64,000 nt of DNA, taken from assembly GCA_036583965.1 (NCBI GenBank), contig JAZBQD010000013.1, positions 4,752,144-4,816,143 of the forward strand. Reading direction: 5' to 3'. This stretch comes from Prunella strophiata. Its lineage: Eukaryota > Chordata > Aves > Passeriformes > Prunellidae. Below are positions 25,303-35,690 of the stretch, one piece after another. A program made the position numbers and the translations under genes. How positions within the stretch are numbered: the stretch's first letter is position 1; each line of letters opens with the position of its first letter. The notes under the pieces were generated by a model. That model saw only the letters and a list, made by a program, of their open reading frames with translations, searched no databases and had not been told where the DNA came from.

Positions 25303-25474
25303 AAGATGCCCAGAGAAGCTGTGGCTGCTGTGGCCCATTCCTGCAAGTGCCCCAGGCCAAGCTGGATGGGACTTGGAGCAACCTGGGATACTGGAAGGTG
25401 TCCCTGCCCATGGCAGGGGGTGGAATGAAATGGGCTTTAAGGTCCCTCCCAACCCAACCTTTTCTAGGATTCTC
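25303..25474 (+). mobile_element. CR1 LINE 3' end, short
   Basis: Forward-oriented CR1 tail. It starts near 'AAGATGCCCAGAGAAGCTG' and continues 'CCAAGCTGGATGGGACTTGG', 'AGCAACCTGGGATACTGGAA', 'GGTGTCCCTGCCCATGGCAG', 'GGCTTTAAGGTCCCTCCCAA', then the 3' end CCCAACCTTTTCTAGGATTCT. About 170 bp is kept. The terminal TTCTAGGATTCT echoes the octamer repeat (ATTCTATG-like) that ends CR1 elements. The 133-codon frame across it is derived from CR1. Confidence 0.9.
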
Positions 25475-25542
25475 TAACTTGATGATTCCTGGGGGAAAAA
25501 CATCAACCATGAACAAATAAATGGAGGCACAGACTCCAGGAA

Positions 25543-25566
25543 TTAAACAAACAATTGTTTGTTTAA
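25543..25566. repeat. 24-bp perfect palindrome
   Basis: Every base from 25543 to 25566 pairs with its mirror partner around a centre at AATT (25553-25556). Each half contains TGTTTGTTTA or its complement, a forkhead (FOX) consensus, so the palindrome is two head-to-head FOX-like sites. More AAACAAA/TTTGTTT words follow to about 25605. It lies about 70 bases after the CR1 end at 25474. Confidence 0.8.
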
Positions 25567-25605
25567 ACAAAAGTTTATCATTTTTGTTAAACAAAAATTC
25601 TCTGT

Positions 25606-26707
25606 TTAACGTCTTTGGACTAGAAACTCTAAGTGTCTATGTGCCAACTCCAGCTCTGCCTAGAAAGTCCTTCACTGATGTACCCAGCCACTTCAAATGA
25701 ATCTTGTGACTCAATGGAAGGGTCTCCCTTATTCCCTTCTATCCTTACTCTTTCCCATTCTTACCCTTTTTCCATCCCCAGCTTCCATGTAAATCATTTT
25801 AGGCTGATTTTAGTTTTAGGTTAATTGATTTAAATTTTAGTCTGATTTTTCTCTGTGTGCTTTCACCACCTAGTAAGTAGGAGAGTGAACCCAGCCAACA
25901 AACTTTGCTGCACTTTCACTTTACTGTTAAACTTGGTTTTGCTTTGCTCTGAGTGACCCAAACCACCTATTTGTGACACACTGGTGACAGAGCTGTGGCA
26001 GTGTAGAGGAACAGGGAACCCCCTGGATTATCATCTCCAGTGATGGAGCCTTTTCCACACAAAATAGATCTTTGTTTTAAGAGCTCTAGCTCATACCTCT
26101 TGATTCATTGTTCCACCTGTAAGGGATCCTGGACTGACTCATCCCAGTGTATTTTCACAGAACAGAACAGCTTCAAAGCTTCAGTAATTTATATTAAAAT
26201 CAGGGCCCTGCACACCCTCCACTCAGCAAAGCCATTAAAACACAAGACTCAATATCTACTTTTTTTTCCCCTTCATATCTCCAAACTGGTGAGTGCACCA
26301 GCTATTGTACATATAATTGTGAGGAGTGTTAAGTTTTGCCTATCATCTTAAAAATCAAGTAGTTAAAGGGTATTTCAGAAATACTTAATGGGATTTTCCC
26401 ACCAGTAAACCTTGTGCTCAATGGTACATTTTAATAACAGCAGAATCAAAATCTCATTTATAGACTAAGAAGGTTGTACTGAGGGTAACATTAGGGGAGG
26501 CTTTGCCAGAGAAAACAGAAGACTTAATAAGAGAAGGGCTCAAGAGTATTAGTAAGAAAAGTTGTGAGCTGCCTACAGGCTTTTTCTCTTCTGGTATCAG
26601 AGGGGAAGAAAAGCCCCTGTGGTTGATTCATTATGCCATTTCATTTCTTCATATATAATTTACATGCAATGTAAATACGGTAAATTATTATTTCTGGATT
26701 GCATTCT
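25606..26707. other. Unique sequence
   Basis: AT-rich. A small inverted repeat (ATTTACA / TGTAAAT, 5-base centre) lies near 26659-26677. No gene or repeat family was recognised. Confidence 0.55.
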
Positions 26708-26750
26708 TGGGCCCTGATCCAAAGCCCACTGGAGCTGAGAGAAAGACTTC
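26708..26750. mobile_element. MITE-like fragment ('GGGCCTGATCCAAAGCCC' type)
   Basis: The stretch begins GGGCCCTGATCCAAAGCCCA and continues CTGGAGCTGAGAGAAAGACT. It matches the left half of a palindromic repeat familiar from turtle, crocodile and bird genomes, whose other end reads GGGCTTTGGATCAGGCC. Only one arm is readable here. The family name is not certain from memory, so none is given. Likely a very old, inert non-autonomous DNA transposon. Confidence 0.5.
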
Positions 26751-26841
26751 TAGGTTACAAAAAATCAAACATTATTGAGAAACAGGCCTGTTCTATGCCA
26801 ACATTCATTAGAAAGGGGTCCCAGCAAGGGTTAAAGACTCA

Positions 26842-26945
26842 GGGCCCTGCTCAGCAAAATGTTAAGTACATGCTTAACTCTAAGGTTATGCTCAAATCCC
26901 AAGTGGATCTAAAGCACATGGTTAATTGCTTTGCTGAATCAAAGC
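26842..26945. mobile_element. Palindromic MITE-like element, near complete
   Basis: The left arm GGGCCCTGCTCAGCAAAATG, then TTAAGTACATGCTTAACTCT, is mirrored by the right arm AAAGCACATGGTTAATTGCT, then TTGCTGAATCAAAGC. The right arm's complement (GATTCAGCAAAGCAATTAAC) matches the left arm over most positions. The 'CATGCTTAA ... TGCTTTGCTGAATC' words are those of an old palindromic repeat shared by birds, crocodilians and turtles. About 104 bp, non-coding. A second copy lies at 56765-56818. Family naming is left open. Confidence 0.65.
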
Positions 26946-27351
26946 AAGTACAGATTTTTATCTGAATTTAACTGCTGCGTAATCTGGAATACAGCGTGGC
27001 TGACACCACAAGGAACTTTCTTGAAGAGATTTGGAAAATTCTTATTCTGGATCCATCCAGCCACAAAAAAAAAAAACCCATAAGGAATAATCACAATGAC
27101 TAGAACTGTTTTTCAAGTCAGGGGAAGAAAGAAGAAAAAAAGTTCTGTATCAGCTTAGTTCTTAGAGGAAGATTTGCATTTGTTTCTCTTTTACATTAAC
27201 TTCTTTGCTGCTTGGCTTTTCCCATCATGCTGCTCCAGGACCTCAGTGGGTAAATCCTCCTACCTCAGGAGCAGCAAAAATTCTTTATTTGGGTGGCAAA
27301 GCAAAGCCAAGTCTCTGAAATCTCTGTGCCTTCTGATCCCAATAATCCTGT
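26946..27351. other. Unique sequence
   Basis: A run of 12 A lies at 27065-27076. Nothing else is recognised. Confidence 0.55.
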
Positions 27352-27398
27352 GTTGGAGCAGGATGACCTCAAAGGTCTTTTCAATTAAAATCTCACAG
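27352..27398 (+). mobile_element. Possible CR1 3' terminal scrap
   Basis: GTTGGAGCAGGATGACCTCA, then AAGGTCTTTTCAATTAAAAT, then CTCACAGA resembles the last 45 bases of CR1 (the 'GACTAGATGACCT..AAGGTCCCTTCCAACC' type). It is too short and diverged for certainty. Confidence 0.4.
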
Positions 27399-30300
27399 AT
27401 GTAACAATTCTGCATAAAAGCAGTAATTCAGATGCTGCTCATGGCCCATTCCCCTCCACCTCTGCCTTACCTTCATTGTCTTGCAGCAAAGTGGAGAATA
27501 TCCTCATGGGTGGATGAAGGACCTCCCTTCACCTCCTTAATTCCATGTGACACATCCAGTTTCTCTATAATTTCATTCCCCCCACACCTGAATTCAAGGG
27601 CAACTTCACAATTTTTCATCCTCTCAATGCTTTTTGTCAGGTGATAAAAAACAATTAGTCCTGTTCCTGAGGTGAGGAACTCAAAGTCTGGCAAGTTTAA
27701 CTATGGCCAAACCAGTTGCTGCTCAAGTTACTGTGCAAGTGCCAACAGGCTAGCCTGCTCCAACACATGGCCTTGGTTTTTAATGGTCTTTTTTAAAAAT
27801 ACATTTCAAAACTCACAATCCTAATCACAGGAACTTTTAGCATTTTGCATGAGATCACACGGAAAGTTTGTGGCAAACAGTGACAATGACTCATAAATCC
27901 ACCAATTTCCAGGTTTGCATATCAACGTTGAATTATCCAGCTCTGTCACATCCCTTGTGCTCAAACTGCTGCCAGCAGGGCATCCTCAGAAGGACAGGAG
28001 CATTTCCTGTAGCCCAAGAACTCCCAAATTCATTGGTTTTCTCCCTACAGTGCTCTCAGAGCAATTTCAAGGTTTTCTCCCTGTTACTTTGTAAGTAAAC
28101 AGCAAGTTTGAAAAGCACAAAGGGCTTCAAATAAATGTTAAATAAACTTTCCATTTCACCTGTGAGCCCCAGGATTTCACTGCAGGCTCCTTGCTCAGGC
28201 TCTCCTGTCCCCCTAGGAACACACAGTGCCCTGATCCTTCAGCTCTCCTCGGATGGCCACAGCTGCTGCTGCTTTGAGGAATCCCTGGAGAAACCCTCCA
28301 GAGCTGTGCAGGGATTTGGTAACATCACCAGGAATGAGGAAAGATTGCAGGGGAGAATTCACATATATTAAAACCAGAGAGACAACTCTGATATGGGTGC
28401 TAGAGGTCTTTCAAGGTTACCATATGCCACTGGATTAATCCCAACAGGTAGAGGTGAGAAATGTTCAAATTATTTGATTAACTTCAAAAGGAAAGATTTT
28501 TATGCCTCTACCTCTTGGCAGCCCACCTCTACTCCCAAGCCAAGAAGAACTAGAAACCTCAGGAGAAAGCCAGCTCCATACCTCTGACCAACAGATTCCA
28601 AAAGTGTTGCAATCTTGGCTTACTTAAAAATCAGCCAGTTTTGAGAAGGAAAAATCTGTGCCAGTGTAGCAATAATTGCCTGTCAGGAACCTCTTTATTA
28701 CAAAGCCTATTTTTTCTTTTTAAGTAGAAATTGGGACAGCTATGGAGAAATATCAAAGCTCTATTTTGCACCACTGAGAGCTCCTGACAAGCAGACAACA
28801 ACCAATTCCCTCCCAGTTTCACATTTGCTGTAACAGCCTGTCAGAAACACACTGGGGCTGTCAGTGGGCACCCACAGAGAATTATTTGTACTGACCCAGT
28901 GCTGACTCCTGGTCAGCATTTGCCATGAGACTGCAGGATTGTATTCCAAGCACTCCAAGTGAATTTCCTTTCTCCCTTCTTGCCCAAGTGAAAGTGAAGC
29001 AGAAGCTGTCTCAGCTGCTGGACACTCCTTCCTGCTGGCACTTGTCCTGGATGGAGCACTCCAGGGCAGGGCAAGTCCTCTGAATGGGGCAGAACTTCCA
29101 ACCTCAGGAAGCCACAGTGTGAATAATTCTCCCTCCAAATATTCCAGCAGAACTGGGAGCCTGGAAGTGCCAGCCACTGGATTAAAATTCCTCTTGGAGA
29201 TTTCTCTCTGTTGTGGGGCAATCAGGGACTATAACAGCTCTAAATCCCCACTGTTGTCCATGACATCTTTTAGCAGTTCAAAAGGAGCAGCAATCCCAGT
29301 GCAGTTCAATCTGTTCCCAAAGCTCTGCTCTGCCACCTTCCATAGCCACAGGTTTTCCTCCAGCTGCCAACAAAGAAGGGAGCAAGAGCACTCCCCTTTT
29401 ATGGGAAGAGCAGATAATAGTCCATCCCTGAAGGTGCAAGAAGCTCAAACCAATAAATCAGGGAAATTACACGTGGAGGTTTGCGTGGGTGCGTGGTTTA
29501 TATCCCATAATGCCACTCCAAAGGGAGCTTCCCTGCTGCCACTCCCTAACAACCCAACAACAGCTTGGTTTAGGAGTCCCTGAGTGCCTTCAGGTGTGCA
29601 GGGCTGAGCAAGGTGCTGTGTGGGGCATGGCACATGAACACTTGGGCTGTGAGGGGCTGCAGGTGAAGTCAGGGCACAGACACACCCCAAGGAATGTTCT
29701 CCATGGGCAGGAATCCCACAGCACGGGGCACAACCCAAGCAGTTTCCAACCTGAATGGCTGCATCACACTCCCAGGGAATGATGCAATGTAACACACTGG
29801 TTTCCAATTTCAAAAACCTGGAAAAGAACCTTCGCTGATGTATTTTGAATTCAGCTGTCTATAGTGCAAATAACATTCCACCTAAATGTGCATTTTAATT
29901 CTCATGGCAGTTGATCAGTCTGTTCAGATGGTGTAATCCTCAAGTGTTCTGTGAAGCAATATGTGTTAGAAATTTGTTATTTTTATGTAGAAGAGTATTT
30001 TTTCCTACTAAATAATAATAAAAAAAAACCCCACACAAGCTTAATCAGAGGTGCACAGAGGGCTAAGCCAGAAATTATTATTTAATTACTGGTGCACAAC
30101 CTGCGGGTCCTTGGAAATAAACTCTCTCTTCACAGGAAAGTATGAAGAGCATGAAAATGAGGGGATTACTGAATAGAACAAAGATTTCAAAACAAGGAGA
30201 AGTACACACAACCTAGAAATTTAGCTTGGCAAAGCTCCTTTCAAACCCACCCTCCCCAGCTGCTCCTCCCAGGCCAGTTTTCCAATGCTAGTCACAAGAA

Positions 30301-31128
30301 ACTGCTGTTCAAGAAACTGCTCAGAGGAGAAAATGCTGGGCTGATGCCATGTCCTGGTGCTATTTTGGCCACCAAAAGAGGCTGCTGTAAGCAGAAATTC
30401 CAGGATAACATTCACACCTGCTGCTCCCTGGTCTCACCAAGAAGAGCTTTTAAACTTCTCCAGAAAACCTTTCTACCCATATGCAGGCACAGTTGTCACA
30501 CAGTGTGGTGTCAGAGAATAAACCTAGGTGCTTATTTGTAGGTGTTTTGTGGATTCCAAGTTCTTCCTACAGAAGCACAGGAACCATCCACCTCTGGCAG
30601 GACCCTGTGTGCAAACCCTGCACTGGAACAAGCAGGCTCCAACTCACAATTTCCTTCCATTCCACACTTGGCTCACATCGAGCTGCTGGCCCCAGATTCG
30701 TGCCAGCTGGGGAGGAAATCACACTGTACTTCTCTCGTGCCAGCTTTTAGGTGTTGCAGACTTACTCATCCTCATACCATCATGCTGACACATTCCTGAT
30801 TTGCCCAGACTAGAGCTGGCATGGCTTGGGGAAAGGCTTTACTGGTCAGCTCTAGTTGACTCATTCCCAGTGGCTGTGAAGTCAACAGAACTGACACACA
30901 GATATCCCACACTGAGCTTCAGCTTTGCTTTACCTCTGCTGGAACAGAAGTGCTTTTTCATCCCTGTAATTGTGCACACTCCAGTCACCCTTTCACACTG
31001 CTGGGAGACCTGGTTTCTTATATTACATATTTTAGCAGATTTCCTGTTATGGGAGACTCAGTTTCCTTCAGTGTCCTGGCCCCTTAACAAGGGCCTTCAT
31101 ACAAAATATTTCCTGACTCCACTCTATT
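27399..31128. other. Unique sequence
   Basis: No gene or repeat family was recognised. AT-rich sequence at 29820-30140 includes a run of 8 A (30020-30028). A CAG/CTGC-rich, slightly GC-richer patch lies at 28980-29100. Overlapping open frames on both strands at 28761-29583 are chance. Confidence 0.55.
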
Positions 31129-31280
31129 ATGGAGATGGTGGAGACACCAGCCCTGGAGGTGTTTAAGGAAACACTGGATGTGGCACTCAGTGCTTTGGTC
31201 TGGTTGACATGGTGGTGTTGGATCTTAGGCTATACTCGAATCTCAGAGCTCTTTTCCAACCTAATTGATTCTGGGATTCT
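31129..31280 (+). mobile_element. CR1 LINE 3' end, CR1-Y/X-like
   Basis: Forward CR1 tail of a different subfamily from the copy at 25303. It reads GGAGACACCAGCCCTGGAGG, TGTTTAAGGAAACACTGGAT, GTGGCACTCAGTGCTTTGGT, TGGTGGTGTTGGATCTTAGG and finally CTCTTTTCCAACCTAATTGA. It ends in GATTCTGGGATTCT, a good match to the terminal octamer repeats of CR1. About 150 bp. Non-coding. Confidence 0.87.
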
Positions 31281-34200
31281 CTCTAGACTGTCCCCATCCT
31301 CATTAAGCACAGATCTCTCAAGTTTCCCCCTCCATTTAATTCCCCACAGAGATCTCATGCCCCTTCAAAATCCCCAGTGGGTACACTAGCCAAGACATTC
31401 CCATTAACCATCCAAGCTCCAGTGGATGCTTGAAGCCCATTTGGGCCTTTTGGCAATACCAGTCTCATGCTAATTGTGCCTTCCATACAGTACTAGAAAT
31501 ACAGGGACCCTGAGCTCACAGAGAGGGGGGACAGATGCCAGCAGTGCTTTCAACTGTGCAGGCAACACCCTTGATGCCAATTTTTCTGGATGTGATTCCT
31601 AGCACCCAACTAGTGAACAAGGAAGCATATGCAGATAACTCCTCTCATCGTGCCTGAAGTGGAGACAAATGCCCCTCATGCATCCACCCCTCTGCCAACT
31701 GAGACAGCAGAAAAGCCCCACTGGTGACAAGGAGAAGCTGGAGCCAGTGCTGACCCAAAAGATCCATTCAACATCTGAAGATTCAAATCCTTGTTCAAAC
31801 ATTAGTGCTCAGGAATACAAACTAAAATTAATGGTAGGAAGAAAAGCTTTTTGTATACAGCTTGCAGACCTTCATGATGGTGAATTTACATGCAATCTCC
31901 TTGGAGTGAACTGTCACTTACTGTTTCCTAGGACAGTGTCAAGCCCAGTGTAAAAGCTGGACTCAGCCAGACTCCCCAGCTATGCAGGACAATGGATTAC
32001 AGGGAGAAATAAATCCTCATCTGCACCTACAAGTTAATAACAGAGCAAAAGCCAGGATCAATATCTCCAACACCCAATGCTGCATGAACTGAGACACCAA
32101 AAAGCAATTCAAGGTTAACATCTGTCACTCTGAACTCCATCCAAAACTGAAACATGGAGTCAGACTATTGAATGAGCTAGGAGTCAGGTTCTTAAAGGAC
32201 TCAAACCCATCAAATCAGCACCAGACTTCCAATAACTAAACATCTACTGAATCCCTTAGAGGGCAGGTTTCCAGAAGAGGGCTGGACACCTCACAGTCTG
32301 CTCATTTATTCAGATGGCTAAACAGGAATCAGGACTTCTAAAAGATCCCACTCCCACGTCTGACAGTCACAAAGAGACGCCAAAGAGACAACCAAATGAG
32401 TGACAAGAATCAGTCAGTGGTGCAGCAATGGGATTCATCAAATCAATCCAACACTCACTAAACTATACCCAATGGAAACAAATAAAAAGTGACCCTAACA
32501 CCAGTACTGAATCCTTCTTTATCTGATACTCCTGAAAATAGTGAGATACCTCATGGCCTCAGTTTTAGATGCCCACCAATACCATGTTGCTGGGATTTTA
32601 AGCCTCATGTGCCTGGAGAAATTCATGTTCCAACAACTTGTTTGCCAGCCCAGCCCAACAGCAGCTGTGAAGACCCAGGGAGATGACACAGTGAGACTGT
32701 CAGAGGTGCTGAGCACAGTGAAAGGAAGCATCCCAAGACGTGCAATTTCTGAGAAGCAGAAATTAATAAAGGCAACTGGATTTTTTTCAGTTCCCCATAC
32801 TTGATTAAATCCAGTGATGCCAATGGTTACATGTAAGCAAGTGAACTGCACATTTATAGCACATTTCTCCACAGGATGTACTTCTCTGAGACTTGCAGAG
32901 GAAGACTCCTTAAACATGTATTTAACAGTCAGGAATTCTGTGATGCAGGGATGGACCTTTCCACTGCTCTCTCCAGATTGCACCCAACTGCAGAGAAGGT
33001 CAGAGGGCCAAGGACCCTGTTCCAGGGATCTAAGCTGAGGGTGCAAAGTTAAAATCAATACATCTGCCCGTGGCAGAGCTTTCAGACGGGTTCAAATGCA
33101 GCAGGTGAGGAACTCCCTGTACTCAATCATCCTTAGGTGTGTAAATGCTTTTGGCTTTGCTATTACTCACCTGACTCCAGTGCTTTCTGCTCTCCCCAGT
33201 ACATCAATATATAAACAGAGGTCACAGACAGATGGGTGTTACACTGCTTCCCCAAATATTAGTGATTTATTCCCAGTCCCTCGGATATTATTTTAATACA
33301 TCTTACTTTGTCAATATAATGGTGATGGAATGCCCCTCCAGGTGAAAAGCAAAGCACCTCTGTTCAAAGCAGCAGGGAAATGAGGAAAAGCAAATGAGCA
33401 AGATGTGTTAGATGCTGTCTCAGGAACACCTGTGCTGCAAGAGGAGTTAAATAGATGTAGGTAGAAGGTCTGTGAGGTTTGGATCTCACAGGGCTCTCCC
33501 ACCACACCCCAACACACTGCACAGCCCCAGCAGGTCATGCACAGGAGCAGACACTGGGCTGTGCTGCTGTGAGGAATAAAATCTACCCTCATTAAACTAT
33601 TTGCCTTACACATTTTAGACCAATACCTGGAGAAATCCTCTGGAAAGTCAAGGCTTCCTGCATGCTTTAGTTCTAAGGTGACACATATTAACCTAGATAT
33701 TATAACATGCATTTTATAAATGTGAACAAGAACTTTTGGTAAAAAATCCCAACCATCCAAAAAAGCAACAGATGTAGTGATACAATTTCATGTTTTAAAA
33801 GATCCCAATGGAAGGAAATGCAAACACTACTGATAACTACAACATTCATTCTTTCCTACGGCATAAGTTGTCTTGCACATTCCTGCCTTTTCTGCTAAGT
33901 ACAGGACCTAATGTAGTATTCTCTCCATGAAAAGATGTTTATCAGAAGACAGACATGACACACAGTCAGCCTGAGTAAACATCAGGGTTCATAATTTGTA
34001 TTTTTTGACATTTTGTGCAGCCTTAATGTTAAATTAATCTTGTTTTATTGCATTTAACTGAGCAGTAGCTGGAGCTGACAGCTAAGTTGCTACCACCATC
34101 AGAGCTCTGGGAACTGAATTTCTTTTCTCTTCATTTAAGCCAACCCTCTGCAAGCTTCACTGATTTTGGTAGAGGAACTACCAGATCATACCTTCACGGT

Positions 34201-34599
34201 GACAGAAAATGAGGCTCAAAGTCTTTCTGAGAGACTTTCACCAAGTGACAGCTCACTCATTTCATTAGAGAGAAGCAGAGTAAATACCTTAAAATCTCTG
34301 GGCTTCCCTTGTGGCTTCTCCCAGCTCCAAACCCTAAGGACTTCTTGAGCATCTCCAGATCCAAGTAATGGCCATCGAAGTCACAGCATCTTATGGGAAA
34401 ACAGCCCTGACTGCTTTGATCTGCAAATTGGGCCCCAAAGTTCACCTGCCCTGAGCACTGGGCTGCATGGCCCAGGGCAGAGCAACAACTGACCCTCTCA
34501 CAAAGCCCTGTTTTGTTTTGATTCCTTGTTCAGTGGATTGCTAATGGACAAGGATATGCAGGAAGGGATAAGAAGAAGAGTATAAAATGTAAATGCACA
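31281..34599. other. Unique sequence
   Basis: No gene, transposon or structured RNA was recognised. Two opposite-strand frames (32519-33058 minus, 179 codons; 32541-32804 plus) overlap and are chance. Confidence 0.55.
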
Positions 34600-34960
34600 T
34601 ATATAGTTTTTCTTTAGCTTCCCCCCCTCTCCATTTCACCCTTTATAAACACAGCCTCCCTCTGTATAAATATATAACCATGCATCTTTGTGTACTGGAG
34701 CCCAGGGCTAATGTTGAGCTGACAATAGTGGCACTAATGCTAATGAATTCTGATTATTCAGATCGGTCATTAAACTAATAAGCCCATCTCCAAATTAGCG
34801 TGGCTGCTTCAGCCAGCGAAAATTTAATCAAATCTGCTTCATTATTTCAGACGTGGTGCACTTGGCGAAAGTGACTGCAGGAAAGGAGAATGGGACCCTC
34901 ATCTGATAATTTTATCACTTGACTGCCAGACCATGAAAAAATCGGTGTGATGAATTTTTT
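34600..34960. promoter_or_regulatory. Candidate conserved regulatory element, TAAT-rich
   Basis: The strongest enhancer-like block in the window by eye. TAAT/ATTA homeodomain cores recur at about 34708, 34734, 34741, 34753, 34759, 34766 and 34783, interleaved with CpG-bearing words GATCGGTCATTAAAC, AATTAGCGTGG, CAGCCAGCGAAAATTTAATC and CAGACGTGGTGCACTTGGCG. An inverted pair of GATA sites (TGATAA 34904-34909, TTATCA 34912-34917) follows. CpGs survive in otherwise AT-rich DNA and there are no repeats. Deep conservation is predicted but was not tested. Confidence 0.45.
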
Positions 34961-34990
34961 TTCTCTGGGGGGTGAGGGTGTGGAGCAGAG

Positions 34991-35018
34991 GGTGTGTGCA
35001 TGTGTGTGTGCGTGTGCT
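34991..35018. repeat. (TG)n microsatellite, interrupted
   Basis: Alternating GT with CA and C interruptions (GTGTGTGCATGTGTGTGTGC). Possible Z-DNA former. It sits about 75 bases from the TAAT-rich block. Confidence 0.85.
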
Positions 35019-35489
35019 CTTGGAGCTTTTGCTCATGTTCCCTCCTAATTAAATGGAGCCATCCTCCCTTCTTCTGCCCTGGAACTGTTTTGTTTTTTCC
35101 ACATCTTCCCCCACCCCCTTCAACATCTTCACTGCCTTCTCTTCCTTCCCCCAGGTCCTCCTCTGCCTCCATCTCATCCCCTTTGCACGCATGACCAAGG
35201 AGCAGCATTCAGCATGAGACAGAGGTTGATGAGACTTCCCTGAGCTGCACAGCCTCTGTCCTGCCCAGCTCCAGCCTCCTCAGGCACAGATTTGCCCCCT
35301 TTTGCCTCCTCAACTTTATTTTTCTCTTCATTTCTGAAGAAAACAAAATAAGCAAACACATATCCTGGGAGGACCCCCCCAACCTTCTGTCTTGCTTCCC
35401 TCCCTTGTTTTAACTTGGACTGTGAGCATTTCAAATGCAGGTTCACCATCACTCCAAAAATAAAAACAAGCCCACCTTACCAAGGAATG
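35019..35489. other. Pyrimidine-rich unique sequence
   Basis: CCTTC/CCCCA-type strand-biased sequence at 35060-35200. No gene was recognised. Confidence 0.55.
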
Positions 35490-35690
35490 CCAGAGTGGTT
35501 TGGACTGGAAGGGACCTCAAAGCCCATCCAGTTCCACCCTCTGCCATGGGCAGGGACATGTTGCATTATCCCAGGTTGCTCCAAGCCCCATCCAACCTGG
35601 CCTTGGATATTTCCAGGGATGGGGCAGCCACAGCTTCTCTGGGCAACCTGTGCCAGGGCCTTCCTACCTTGGCAAGAAAGACTCATCCCT
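35490..35690 (-). mobile_element. CR1 LINE 3' end
   Basis: Reverse-oriented CR1. The plus strand reads AGAGTGGTTTGGACTGGAAG, GGACCTCAAAGCCCATCCAG, CTGCCATGGGCAGGGACATG, ATTATCCCAGGTTGCTCCAA, GGCCTTGGATATTTCCAGGG and TTCTCTGGGCAACCTGTGCC. Similarity fades after about 35665. It is one of the less diverged copies in the window, so probably a relatively younger insertion. Non-coding. Confidence 0.92.

Noticed and set aside
25119..25520. 133-codon plus-strand frame
   Set aside because: Its second half is translated CR1 3' end.
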